Of a stretch of DNA of 64,000 nt, positions 52,890-61,879 are shown piece after piece. Source of the stretch: JADJSS01 sp046329815. Lineage in GTDB: Bacteria > Bacteroidota > Bacteroidia > Chitinophagales > JADIYW01. Position 1 is the first letter of the stretch. The number at the start of each line of letters is the position of its first letter. A program made the position numbers and the translations under genes. The notes under the pieces are model-generated. The model worked only from the letters and a program-made list of their open reading frames with translations. It did no database searches and had not been told where the DNA came from. The stretch spans positions 62,001-126,000 of the forward strand of contig JAXLTY010000002.1 of the NCBI GenBank assembly GCA_046329815.1, read 5' to 3'.

Positions 52890-53000
52890 ACCCACCCCTG
52901 CCCCCTCCATGGAGGGGAAAATGCGTATGGTGACCTCTCCAGGAAGGGAAATGCGGCATGGTGATGTCTTTAAGGAGGCAAATACTGTATGATGGTGATA
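52890..53000. repeat. Outer repeat block of the DUF559 islet
   Basis: ACCCACCCCTG, then CCCCTCCATGGAGGGGA (hairpin), then degraded tandem versions of the GGAGGGGAAAATG...ATGGTGA unit. Same repeat family as 53094-53124 and 53554-53584. The rest of the 673-base gap 52438-53111 holds the RND relic and the zinc-ribbon pseudogene; I see no other gene. Confidence 0.75.
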
Positions 53001-53093
53001 TATAGAAAGGAAGTTATGCACTTTGGGTTGTATATGATTATGGAATACTTCCGTTTTGCAAAAGTATTTACTGGAAGATTTGCAGTTGCGGTT

Positions 53094-53124
53094 TCTCCTC
53101 CTCGGAGGAGATTAAGAGGTGGGT
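53094..53124. repeat. Left inverted repeat of the DUF559 islet
   Basis: 31 bases whose reverse complement (ACCCACCTCTTAATCTCCTC...) matches 53554-53584 with about five mismatches. It overlaps the last codons and stop of the DUF559 gene (KPTS, stop). Confidence 0.85.
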
Positions 53125-53498
53125 TTTGCATGTTCTAATTTTTTAATTGTTACATCAATTTCTTCTAACACCCAATTGATTTGCTTAAACACAAACCTGT
53201 CTTCAAACCTTAAAACAGTAACTCCTAATGATCGTAACCTTCCATCTCTTTCGGCATCCTTTTCCGCTGAATCTTCATAAGTATGTGTAATGCCATCTAA
53301 TTCAATTGCCAAACATAAATCGCAGCAATAAAAATCCACGATATAATTATCAATTGGTTTCTGCCGGTGAAAATCGTAACCTAAGCGTTGTTTGCCTTTC
53401 AGATAAGACCACAACCTTATTTCACTTTTGGTAGAATTGTTTCTAAGCTGTCTTGCAAATTCTTTTAGTATCGGATTGTATGGAATAATCTTTCTCAT
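53112..53498 (-). CDS. DUF559 (endonuclease-like) protein
   Basis: 128 residues from the ATG at 53498 (MRKIIPYNPILKEFARQL); the longer frame to 53606 translates repeat DNA. Core features NNSTKSEIRLWSYLKGKQRL, then YIVDFYCCDLCLAIELDGIT (D, then E-x-D of a PD-(D/E)xK/Vsr-like fold), then RSLGVTVLRFEDRFV. Family function is unknown. Stands alone between inverted repeats downstream of the RND efflux operon, and the left repeat encodes its C-terminus. Confidence 0.88.
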   Translation of the reverse strand: MRKIIPYNPILKEFARQLRNNSTKSEIRLWSYLKGKQRLGYDFHRQKPIDNYIVDFYCCDLCLAIELDGITHTYEDSAEKDAERDGRLRSLGVTVLRFEDRFVFKQINWVLEEIDVTIKKLEHAKPTS

Positions 53499-53553
53499 AC
53501 TATTTAGATACATAAAGAGTGTGGATTCCATAAATTTTTTGAAATTTATTTTT

Positions 53554-53625
53554 ACCCACCCCTTAATCCCCTCCAAGGAGGGGAAATGAGGACAGTGCTT
53601 CTCCAAAGAGGGGAAGAGAGGACAG
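53554..53625. repeat. Right inverted repeat of the DUF559 islet
   Basis: ACCCACCCCTTAATCCCC followed by the hairpin CCCTCC-AA-GGAGGG and a degraded second unit (CTCCAAAGAGGGGA). Inverted relative to 53094-53124. Confidence 0.85.
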
Positions 53626-53667
53626 TGGTTTGTTTACGGTTTGGCTTATTGATTTGAATGAAAACAA

Positions 53668-53698
53668 CAAAAGCCACCGCACTCGCGATGGCTTTTTC
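53668..53698. terminator. Terminator of the RND efflux operon
   Basis: Hairpin AAAGCCACCGC / GCGATGGCTTT, T-rich on both sides. A near copy lies at 52473-52500. Confidence 0.8.
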
Positions 53699-53720
53699 TA
53701 TATAATAAATAAGTTAAAAA

Positions 53721-56700
53721 CTATCCGCCATAATTCTCATTCGCCAGTTCTTCTTTTTCCATCACTTTGTTGCGGTTGGCGATTTTGGTGATCAGGACGA
53801 ACAGGACAGGCACTACGAATATCGCTAAGGTGGTGGCTGCGAGCATGCCGCCGAAAACCGTCCAGCCGATGGTTTTACGTGCTTCTGCGCCGGCGCCGGT
53901 GGCGAATGCTAACGGCAATACACCAAAGATAAATGCCAGTGAGGTCATGACGATCGGACGCAAACGCAATTGTACTGCCTGTAAGGTGGCTTTGACAACG
54001 TTCATGCCTGCATCCACGCGCTCTTTGGCGAACTCTACAATTAAGATAGCATTCTTCGCTGCCAGACCAATTAAGGTTATCAAACCGATCTGCGCATAAA
54101 CGTTATTGCTTAATGACGGAATAAAGGTCAGCGTAAGGATAGAGCCGAACGCACCGATAGGTACGGCAAACAATACGGAAAACGGAATCGCCCAGCTTTC
54201 GTATAAGGCCGCTAAGAATAAGAATACAAACGCCAATGATAACAGGAAGATATACAAAGAACTGCTGCCTGCTGATTTTTCTTCTAAGCTTAAGCCGGAA
54301 AACTCATAACCATAACCTGCCGGCAAGTGGGTTTTGGCTACTTCTTCCAAAGCCGCCAGTGCCTGACCGGAACTGTAACCTTCTTTCGGTTCGCCGTTGA
54401 TTTCTACCGTTGGGAAAATATTATAATGCGCAATCATCGCCGGCTGCTCAATGACTTTAGAACTCACTAATGCACTTAGCGGAATCATGCCACCAGCATT
54501 GTTGCGTACATAATATTTCTGCAGGGCATCCAGCGAACCGCGATAGCCGGTGTCTGCCTGCGCCACTACTTTAAAGTTTCTACCGTATAAGTTGAAATCG
54601 TTGATGTACGAACTGCCTAATAAGGTGGACATCGTGCTATAGACATCGGTCAGGTTGACGCCTAATTTTTTCGCCTGCACTCTGTCCACATCTACCTGGT
54701 AACCCGGTGTGCGTGCATTGAAGAAGCTGTATGCCATACCAATCTCCGGACGCTGGTACAACGCCATCAGGAAGTCGTTACTTACTTTCTCAAATGCTTT
54801 GATATCATCGGTGCTTTCGCGTTTTTGTAATTCGAACGTAAAACCGCCGGTGCTGCCTAAACCTTGTATTGACGGCGGTGCAATCGCCATAATTCGTGCC
54901 TCTTTAATTTTAGCCATACGCATGTTCACATCCGCCATGATTTCTTCCAAGCTGCCGCCTTTGCCTTTACGTTCTTCCCATGGTCTGAACAAAATAAAGA
55001 TAGTACCGACATTGGATTTATTGGACTGGCTCACCGCATTCAATCCTGCCACAGCACCAGTGTTTTTAATCGCTTTGATGTCGCTTAGTTCACCGATAAT
55101 CTTATGTAAGGTTTCGATATTGCGCGCGATAGAAGTGGCTTCCGGTAATTCGTACGTGATGAACATATAACCCTGGTCTTCATTCGGAATAAAACCGGTG
55201 GGTTTTGCTTTGAATAAAAATCCTAAGCCGACAAACAAGCACACCATGAAGATGATGACAGCCGGCGTGAACCTGATCCATCTTGCCACGCCATGTGTAT
55301 AAGAATTCGTTACTCTTTCGAACCAGCGGTTGAAGCCGTCGAAGAATTTATCGAATACATTTTTCTTCTTATTTGGATTATGTGGTTTTAATAAGATAGT
55401 ACACAATGCAGGTGTTAAGGTCAATGCGACAAAGGCAGAGATCAATACAGAAACTGCAATCGTAATGGCAAACTGCTGATACAAGCGTCCGACAATGCCC
55501 GGAATAAAGCCAACCGGAATAAATACGGCTGCTAATATTAATGCAATTGCGATTACAGGTCCTGAAATTTCTTTCATCGCTTTATACGTGGCTTCTTTCG
55601 GACTTAAATGACTGTGATCGATATGATGCTGTACGGCTTCGACCACAACAATGGCATCATCTACTACGATACCGATGGCGAGAATCATACCGAATAAAGT
55701 CAGTGTATTAATTGAGAAACCTAAAGGAATGAAGAACACAAAAGTACCTATTAACGAAACCGGAATTGCCAGTACCGGAATGATGGTAGCACGCCAGCTT
55801 TGTAAGAACAGGAACACTACAATGATCACTAATAGTAGTGCTTCAATAAACGTATGGATCACTTCGTTGATCGATGCACTTACTACGGAAACGGTTTCAT
55901 ACGGAATCAGGTAATCGACGTCTTTCGGAAATGTTTTTTTCATTTCTTCCATTTTCTTAATTACAGCTTCGTATGTTTCTAACGCGTTCGCACCAGGCGA
56001 TTGATTGATGAGCATGAACGCCGCTTTCTTGCCGTTTACATACGCATTGTTGTTGTAGTTGAATTTACCGAGTTCCACGCGCGCGATGTCTTTTAAAAAG
56101 GTCACCGAGCCGCCGTTGCTTCTTACCACTATGTTTTCAAATTCGGTTACTTTATTTAATCGGCTGTTGGTGAACACATTGTATTCAAACGACTGCGAAG
56201 TTTGCTGTGGCGCACCGCCGACAGAACCTGCCGCTACCTGTAAATTCTGGTCTTGCAGGGCAGCCAGCACTTCATTGGTCGTCATGTTTAAAGCAGCCAG
56301 CTTATCCGGATTTAACCAGATACGCATACCAAAATCATCGCCGAACGACATAATATCGCCGACACCTTTTACACGCAATAAAGCGTCTTTGATATAGATA
56401 TTGGAATAGTTTCCTAAGAACGTAGCATCGTGCGTATTATTGGGTGAGAACAAGGCAATCACCATCATGATACCGGCTTCGCGTTTTCGCACGGATAAAC
56501 CTAAACGTTTAACGCCATCCGGCAAAGTTGGTTCGGCAACACTCACACGGTTTTGCACATCCAGTGCAGCGATGTCGATGTCTGTACCGACATCAAAGGT
56601 TACGTTGATACTGGAACGGCCATCGCTGGTACTGGTACTCGAAAGATAAGACATACCGGGCGTTCCGTTAATTTGTGTTTCAATGGCAGTGGTAGTCGTT

Positions 56701-56879
56701 TGTTCTACGGTCTGCGCGTCAGCGCCTGTAAACACACCGGACACCGATACCTGCGGCGGCGTGATATTTGGATATTGCGCCACCGGAAGATTAAGTAATG
56801 CTATTAAACCTGTTACTACAATCACTACAGAAATGACTATAGCCGTGACAGGTCTTTTGATAAATGTATTCGCTATCAT
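53721..56879 (-). CDS. RND efflux transporter, HAE1 (AcrB/MexB) family
   Basis: 1052 residues, full length. Starts IANTFIKRPVTAIVISVVIV. Proton-relay aspartates in GIVVDDAIVVVEAV in TM4. Two tandem halves of a transmembrane block plus periplasmic pore loops (for example GFIPNEDQGYMFITYELP). Trimeric inner-membrane pump for drugs or other hydrophobic compounds. Third gene of the tolC-mfp-RND set under the TetR regulator; the adaptor gene ends 19 bases upstream. Confidence 0.96.
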   Translation of the reverse strand: MIANTFIKRPVTAIVISVVIVVTGLIALLNLPVAQYPNITPPQVSVSGVFTGADAQTVEQTTTTAIETQINGTPGMSYLSSTSTSDGRSSINVTFDVGTDIDIAALDVQNRVSVAEPTLPDGVKRLGLSVRKREAGIMMVIALFSPNNTHDATFLGNYSNIYIKDALLRVKGVGDIMSFGDDFGMRIWLNPDKLAALNMTTNEVLAALQDQNLQVAAGSVGGAPQQTSQSFEYNVFTNSRLNKVTEFENIVVRSNGGSVTFLKDIARVELGKFNYNNNAYVNGKKAAFMLINQSPGANALETYEAVIKKMEEMKKTFPKDVDYLIPYETVSVVSASINEVIHTFIEALLLVIIVVFLFLQSWRATIIPVLAIPVSLIGTFVFFIPLGFSINTLTLFGMILAIGIVVDDAIVVVEAVQHHIDHSHLSPKEATYKAMKEISGPVIAIALILAAVFIPVGFIPGIVGRLYQQFAITIAVSVLISAFVALTLTPALCTILLKPHNPNKKKNVFDKFFDGFNRWFERVTNSYTHGVARWIRFTPAVIIFMVCLFVGLGFLFKAKPTGFIPNEDQGYMFITYELPEATSIARNIETLHKIIGELSDIKAIKNTGAVAGLNAVSQSNKSNVGTIFILFRPWEERKGKGGSLEEIMADVNMRMAKIKEARIMAIAPPSIQGLGSTGGFTFELQKRESTDDIKAFEKVSNDFLMALYQRPEIGMAYSFFNARTPGYQVDVDRVQAKKLGVNLTDVYSTMSTLLGSSYINDFNLYGRNFKVVAQADTGYRGSLDALQKYYVRNNAGGMIPLSALVSSKVIEQPAMIAHYNIFPTVEINGEPKEGYSSGQALAALEEVAKTHLPAGYGYEFSGLSLEEKSAGSSSLYIFLLSLAFVFLFLAALYESWAIPFSVLFAVPIGAFGSILTLTFIPSLSNNVYAQIGLITLIGLAAKNAILIVEFAKERVDAGMNVVKATLQAVQLRLRPIVMTSLAFIFGVLPLAFATGAGAEARKTIGWTVFGGMLAATTLAIFVVPVLFVLITKIANRNKVMEKEELANENYGG

Positions 56880-56898
56880 TGTTGAGTTGTTTTAAGGA

Positions 56899-58032
56899 TT
56901 ATTTTTTCGTAGAATCAACAGCCGTTTTTATTGCAGAACCTTCATGCAGTTTTTGCACGCCGTCTGTAACGATCACTTCATTTTCTTTTAATCCTTCTTT
57001 GATGATAATATTTTGTCCAATAGCAGTGCCTATGGTTACTTTGCGTTGTGTTACTTTTCCGCCGGATGCCACATACACGAAGAACTCGCCTAACTGTTCA
57101 GTAATGGCTTTGTTCGGAATTAAGATAACAGGAGCGTTGTTGTTATTTAATACACGCACGATGCAGGTCATGCCGGCACGCAGTAAATTCTGTGGATTTG
57201 GAAAATTCAAACGCACTTTCAAGGTTCCTGTAGTTGCATCTACGGCACGGTCTAACAAATCGATTCGTCCTGAATATGGATAGACTTCGTTATCGCTGAA
57301 CGCCAGTTTAAAAGTAGAATCATTTTTCGCACTCGGCTGTTGCTGCAATTTGCTGAAACGGTAAATTTCTTTCTGGTCAATAGAGAAATCCACTGCAACA
57401 GGATTATCGGTCGATACCGTATTTAATAAGGTTACGCCTGCGGTAACTGCCGCGCCTGTTTTTACCTGCGAGATACCGATTGTTCCGCTGAAAGGAGCGG
57501 TGATGGTGGTATATTTTACGCTGGTCTGTAAACTTTTAACACCTGCTTTTGCTGCATCGACTTGTTTTGCTGCTACATCGCGCGCTGAGTTGGCATAATC
57601 CACCTGTTGTTTGGCTACCGCATCTTTTCTGTCGAGTTCCGCGAAACGGTCTGCGTCTTTTTGCGCTTTGGCTAAATTGCTTTCAGCAACCTGTAAATTC
57701 GCCACTGCCTGCTGATAGTTCGCAGAATACATCTGCTCATCTATGCTGTATAATTTTTGTCCTTTGGAAACACGTTGTCCATCGCTGAAATACACACCGC
57801 TGATATAACCGCTTACCTGCGGACGCAGATCTACCTGGTTCAGTGCGACAACAGTTCCCGGAAACTGGTCGAAATAAGAAACGTTTTGCGCAGTTACGGT
57901 TATTGTTTCTACTTCCACTGCAGCATTTGGATCCCATTGTTGTGCGTTGTTGTTTTTATTCTTGCAAGCAGATAACAGGATGATGCTGATTATCGTTGCT
58001 GTTGCTATTTTGTTGGTGAATGGAAAGATCAT
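56899..58032 (-). CDS. RND periplasmic adaptor (MFP) lipoprotein
   Basis: 377 residues. Lipobox ISIILLSAC, then KNKNNN. Biotinyl-lipoyl-like halves (DLRPQVSGYISGVYFSDGQR and TTITAPFSGTIGISQVKTGA) flank a helical hairpin; beta-barrel and membrane-proximal domains follow. Links the RND pump to the TolC-like channel. Confidence 0.95.
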   Translation of the reverse strand: MIFPFTNKIATATIISIILLSACKNKNNNAQQWDPNAAVEVETITVTAQNVSYFDQFPGTVVALNQVDLRPQVSGYISGVYFSDGQRVSKGQKLYSIDEQMYSANYQQAVANLQVAESNLAKAQKDADRFAELDRKDAVAKQQVDYANSARDVAAKQVDAAKAGVKSLQTSVKYTTITAPFSGTIGISQVKTGAAVTAGVTLLNTVSTDNPVAVDFSIDQKEIYRFSKLQQQPSAKNDSTFKLAFSDNEVYPYSGRIDLLDRAVDATTGTLKVRLNFPNPQNLLRAGMTCIVRVLNNNNAPVILIPNKAITEQLGEFFVYVASGGKVTQRKVTIGTAIGQNIIIKEGLKENEVIVTDGVQKLHEGSAIKTAVDSTKK

Positions 58033-58050
58033 AAATTGCTTGTTTGAGTA

Positions 58051-59364
58051 TTAATATTTGAGTTGTCCTAATGAGCGTTGCAGGTCTATCTTTCCTGCAA
58101 GCAGTTGAAATAATGCGTTGTAATAATTGATCTGTGAAGTACGGAGATCGGATTGTGCAGTGATCACTTCTAAATACGTTTTAATGCCTGCGCGATACTG
58201 TAAGTCAATGATGCCATACACTTCATTCGCGATGTCCATGTTTTCTTTCAGCGCTTTGTAATTCGCTAAGTTGCTGTTGTAGGCAGCGATTGCCTGTGCA
58301 TATTGCGCGTTGATATTATTTTCAGCATCGGTAATATCGAGGTCTGTTTTTTTGATCTGGAACTTTGCCTGTTTAATATTCATTAAACGCTTGCCGCCTT
58401 GCGATAAAGGTATCGTCAGTGCAATGCCTGCATACGAATTCGGATAGTTTTTGGAGTATAGTTTTAAGCCATCATTGTTCAGGAAATTCATGTTGTATGC
58501 GCCAAAGCCGGATACTAAAGGCATGAACGCATACTTCGTGTATTTCAGATTCTCGAGATTCAGTTTTTTCTGTGTTTGCAACAACTGGTATTCAATGCGA
58601 TTGTTGTAACTGATCTGTTGTGTCAGATCAAAGTTGGATTCACTTTCTATCTGTATGCTGTCATAAACAATATTCAACGCCGCACTGTCCGGGTAACCCA
58701 TCAGTAATTTCAAGTAAGCCAGTTTAGCTTTTACCATTTCCTGCCCGGATGTTTTCAATGCTTTGGTGTTGTTCAATGCGATGGTTGCACGCTTGAAATC
58801 GGTCTTGTCCACGATACCGCTTTCGTAACGCGCAGTCGCATCTTTCAAACTGCGCTCCAAACGAATGATATCTTCATCAGCTACTTTGATTTGTTGCTGT
58901 GTGATCAATACATCATAATACGCTTTGCTGACATTGGCTATCGCGTCTATCTTAATGTTTTCAGTAGTTTGCGTTGATAAGGTCTTCGTTTGTTTTGCTG
59001 TTTTTACGGCTAACACTAAGTTTGGATTCACTATATTTTGATTGAGCGCGAGTTGCGCTAATGAAGTATTTCGATTACCTAATTGTATAACCTGTCCGCC
59101 GAAAGAAGCCGTCTGCAATTGGAAATTATGCTGTACATTATAGTTAAAATCCAGTTGCGGATACCAGTCTGCGATCCTGCTTTTGACCTGCAATTTGGTG
59201 ATGTCTTCATCAATGACTGATTTCTGAATAGCCGGCAAATGTTTGATGGTATAACCAATAATATCGTTCAGGGTAGCTTTCGTGAAAGCGGTGTCTTGGG
59301 TCTGCGCCTTACTGCTTATGGTTAAGACGAGTAGAGCAAGTACTGGTAGTATGTTGCGTTTCAT
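58051..59364 (-). CDS. TolC-family outer membrane efflux protein
   Basis: 437 residues. Signal peptide to about residue 20. Two structural repeats of outer-membrane-factor type with long alpha-helical segments (for example LVITAQSDLRTSQINYYNAL-like region near the C-terminus). First structural gene of the efflux operon. Confidence 0.93.
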   Translation of the reverse strand: MKRNILPVLALLVLTISSKAQTQDTAFTKATLNDIIGYTIKHLPAIQKSVIDEDITKLQVKSRIADWYPQLDFNYNVQHNFQLQTASFGGQVIQLGNRNTSLAQLALNQNIVNPNLVLAVKTAKQTKTLSTQTTENIKIDAIANVSKAYYDVLITQQQIKVADEDIIRLERSLKDATARYESGIVDKTDFKRATIALNNTKALKTSGQEMVKAKLAYLKLLMGYPDSAALNIVYDSIQIESESNFDLTQQISYNNRIEYQLLQTQKKLNLENLKYTKYAFMPLVSGFGAYNMNFLNNDGLKLYSKNYPNSYAGIALTIPLSQGGKRLMNIKQAKFQIKKTDLDITDAENNINAQYAQAIAAYNSNLANYKALKENMDIANEVYGIIDLQYRAGIKTYLEVITAQSDLRTSQINYYNALFQLLAGKIDLQRSLGQLKY

Positions 59365-59422
59365 GGATGTATTGTGTTTTTATCGTGAATGATTAATCAG
59401 TCATATTTGGTGTTAAAAAAAA

Positions 59423-60004
59423 TCAATGGATGCCTCGCCAGATATAATCAAATGCTTCGTCTTTCCATTTTTTGAAGCGTTTGTCGTCCGCATTTTCCAT
59501 TAAGAAAGAAGAAGAGATATGTAAGTAACCTGCCAACATAGCAGTGAGTAATTCTTCATCTGCATTGGATATTTCTTTACTGGCGATGCCTTCTTTTACG
59601 ACTTCATTCAGCAAGTTCACCCTGAGTAATGCCTTATCTTTTGTCATTTTAGTAATGTAAGGCGAGGTGCAGAACTGCATCATGAATTTCAGTTTATCAG
59701 GATTGTTGATGCGCCATTCCAGCCCTTTTTCCCAGATATGTTTCAGTTTGGTTTTGAAGGTAAGATGCTGCTCAACGCCGTTTTCCAAATAAGCCGCGTA
59801 CTCGTTTTTACATTCCAGGTACAACTCGTTCACCAATGCTTCTTTGTTTTCAAAGTAAAGGAATAAGGTACCGGTGGCTACATTGGCTTCCTGCGAAATG
59901 CTTGCTGTCGAAGTGTCCTGGAAACATTTCTCACAAAAAAGCTTTAAGGAAGCATCCAGGATCGCTTTGCGCTTGTCGCTGTTTTTTTCTGTTACTTTTG
60001 CCAT
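59423..60004 (-). CDS. TetR-family repressor of the efflux operon
   Basis: 193 residues. N-terminal HTH with AILDASLKLFCEKCFQDTST and IFLYFENKEALV-type recognition region (read as GTLFLYFENKEALVNELY). The C-terminal ligand domain is variable. A perfect 14-bp palindrome overlaps the transcription start just upstream, so it probably represses itself and the downstream tolC-mfp-RND genes, which share its strand with a 58-base gap. Confidence 0.92.
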   Translation of the reverse strand: MAKVTEKNSDKRKAILDASLKLFCEKCFQDTSTASISQEANVATGTLFLYFENKEALVNELYLECKNEYAAYLENGVEQHLTFKTKLKHIWEKGLEWRINNPDKLKFMMQFCTSPYITKMTKDKALLRVNLLNEVVKEGIASKEISNADEELLTAMLAGYLHISSSFLMENADDKRFKKWKDEAFDYIWRGIH

Positions 60005-60018
60005 TTTATTTTTCTGAC

Positions 60019-60062
60019 TGACTAATTAGTCACAAATGTACACCTAATTTTAATAAAAGCAA
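60019..60062 (-). promoter_or_regulatory. Promoter and operator of the tetR-efflux operon
   Basis: On the minus strand, TTG (60060-60062) and TACATTTG (60033-60040) are 19 bases apart, a good Bacteroidota promoter. The perfect palindrome TGACTAATTAGTCA (60019-60032) abuts the -7 box and covers the expected start site, 15 bases before the tetR ATG. Confidence 0.8.
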
Positions 60063-60273
60063 GAAAAAAGATTTTTTCTATTAAATACTTTATGCGATAG
60101 GATAGCAAAGTGTCGCTTTTACAGGACAAACATGTATTACAGCAGCAACTTCGACTCAACCGAAAACGAACGAAATCATACTTGGTGTAAAATATTTTCC
60201 TGCAGATATTGCACTGTAGTGTAAAAACAACTATATTACAATAGGAATTATCCTGAAATTAAAAATTAAAATT

Positions 60274-60672
60274 ATGAAAAAGATTCTTTTGCTTGCATTT
60301 TCCATAGCAATATTGTTTACAACTTCTTGTAAGAAAGACACTGTGGAACCTGTAGATCTTAGTGGTACTACCTGGAATGGTTTTGCTAATGTTCCGGGAC
60401 TTTCACTTTCTAACAAAGCATTTGTGTTAACATTTAATGCTGATGGTACTTTAGGTGGTAGTTTTACCAATGGCAGCAGTTTCGCACTGCAAGGCACCTG
60501 GAACCTTACACCAAAATCTTCAACAGTAAGACTGTTCTTTACTTTAGCATCCGTTAGTGGTAATTATGTAGGACAAGCCACACTGACCACCAACAATACA
60601 AAAATGGAATCCGGAGTGGCAACTAATGCTACTTCGCCATCTGCTAACTTAGATTTTACAGTATCAAAATAA
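60274..60672 (+). CDS. Small lipoprotein, beta-rich
   Basis: 132 residues. Lipobox LFTTSC (Cys about 19), then KKDTVEP. The mature part (SGTTWNGFANVP ... FNADGTLGGSFTNG ... LQGTWNL) looks like a small beta-sandwich or lipocalin-like fold common in Bacteroidota. Function not recognised. Monocistronic. Confidence 0.75.
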   Translation: MKKILLLAFSIAILFTTSCKKDTVEPVDLSGTTWNGFANVPGLSLSNKAFVLTFNADGTLGGSFTNGSSFALQGTWNLTPKSSTVRLFFTLASVSGNYVGQATLTTNNTKMESGVATNATSPSANLDFTVSK

Positions 60673-60739
60673 TATCTAAACCAGTTACACTTTGATTTCA
60701 ACTTATGCGCGGAACTGCTTTTATGCAGTTTCGCGTTTT

Positions 60740-61205
60740 TATTTTTAATTTCCCTTGCAACGCTGGTATATACGATCGTTGGTTTTTTCAGTCAACCGTC
60801 AGTGGCAATTTTACTGCTTTGTATTGCTACCACTCATTTTGCCCTTGTGGTTTCGCATGGTACATAAGATGCATCAAAAGATAAGACAGAATAAAGCATA
60901 TCACAGAAAACTAATAAAACATGCAGTTCACAGTGGAACCGGTGTTAGGAACGCTGATTAACTTTAGGAACATGAAGCGAGTGCATACACGAGGCATACA
61001 GCAAGCCAACAAACACGTACTGATGGCTGCTATTACTTACAACCTGCATAAGTACATCCGATTGATTACACAAAACCGTAAGAGAGCCATAAATGTGATA
61101 GCATTAAGTGCAAAAAGCACCCAAAACGGCATAAAAACCATGCTTTTTGAACTTTTTATACTACTACACACCACCAGCACTGAGATAGCGAAAGTAAGTA
61201 AATAA
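60740..61205 (+). pseudogene. Transposase relic (IS1182-like C-terminal part)
   Basis: From 60921 the frame TVEPVLGTLINFRNMKRVHT, then GIQQANKHVLMAAITYNLHK, matches the C-terminal end of IS1182-type transposases. Upstream, another frame reads KIRQNKAYHRKLIKHA, consistent with a frameshift near 60920. The rest of the catalytic domain is missing and no clear terminal inverted repeats remain. The 630-base stretch 60673-61303 holds only this relic and a cassette-like site. Confidence 0.7.
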
Positions 61206-61264
61206 AAAATAGTTTAATAAATAAATTATATTACAATAAACAACTCAAAAATGTACACCAAAAT

Positions 61265-61300
61265 TTGCTAGTTGTGCAACGGCTACCGATGTTAGGTGCA
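61265..61300 (-). other. Truncated attC-like site at the end of the toxin cassette
   Basis: On the minus strand, CTGCACCTAAC directly follows the PIN-gene stop (3 bases). ACCTAAC fits the RYYYAAC inverse-core rule of integron attC sites and is the same as the edge of the hairpin at 63122-63214. The opposite arm is not visible; the transposase relic lies there instead. Confidence 0.4.
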
Positions 61301-61303
61301 GTT

Positions 61304-61879
61304 TTATTTGATTTCTATTTTCATACCTTCAAATTTGTCAATGAGTTGTTGAATATTGATTGTCATTATGTCTAACTGTGAACAAATTGCAGGAATTTTC
61401 TTAAAAACTTTGTTGTCGTTACTTGTTTCAGTTTCTTCGGTAACAAGAAATATGTCTTCGGTCGGGTTGTCCTTTTTAAGATTCAAACTCGTTAAAATCA
61501 TTTTCATATCAGCAGAGTTCATAAAGTCATTCTTTAAGCTGTCATATTGAGTTTCGTTCAGTCTTGCTTTTAGAACTGCAACTACAAAATTATTGTCCAC
61601 CATTCTGTAAAATTTTGCAGGTGCAGGTGGAAGAATGAACTCTGTATTTAGTGGAAGTTTATGAGTTTTATTGAATGATTTATCATTTAGATAAGAAAGT
61701 GTTTCCAAAACAATTCCTTTGGAAGTGTATTCGCATTCTTCAATTATTTTGTCAATGACAATAATTTCGCCATTAGCAATTTTAGCTTTTACGATTTCAA
61801 ACAATATTTTCTGTTTGTCAAATGGCAAGTAATAACGAACCAACGACAATAATGAGCTGGTATCAATTACTACTTTCAT
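61304..61879 (-). CDS. PIN-like domain protein (probable toxin, DUF4411-like)
   Basis: 191 residues. Start KVVIDTSSLLSLVRYY places the first PIN aspartate at residue 5; IIVIDKIIEECE supplies an acidic residue; the C-terminal FLVTEETETS and FKKIPAICSQLDIM fit PIN RNases. It overlaps the ImmA/IrrE-type gene by 17 bases, the usual toxin-antitoxin style coupling for this pair. Predicted ribonuclease toxin; activity is inferred. Confidence 0.72.
   Translation of the reverse strand: MKVVIDTSSLLSLVRYYLPFDKQKILFEIVKAKIANGEIIVIDKIIEECEYTSKGIVLETLSYLNDKSFNKTHKLPLNTEFILPPAPAKFYRMVDNNFVVAVLKARLNETQYDSLKNDFMNSADMKMILTSLNLKKDNPTEDIFLVTEETETSNDNKVFKKIPAICSQLDIMTINIQQLIDKFEGMKIEIK

Noticed and set aside
53499..53606. 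Longer start for the DUF559 gene at 53606
   Set aside because: It would translate the inverted repeat; family members start at the MRKIIPYNP-type segment.
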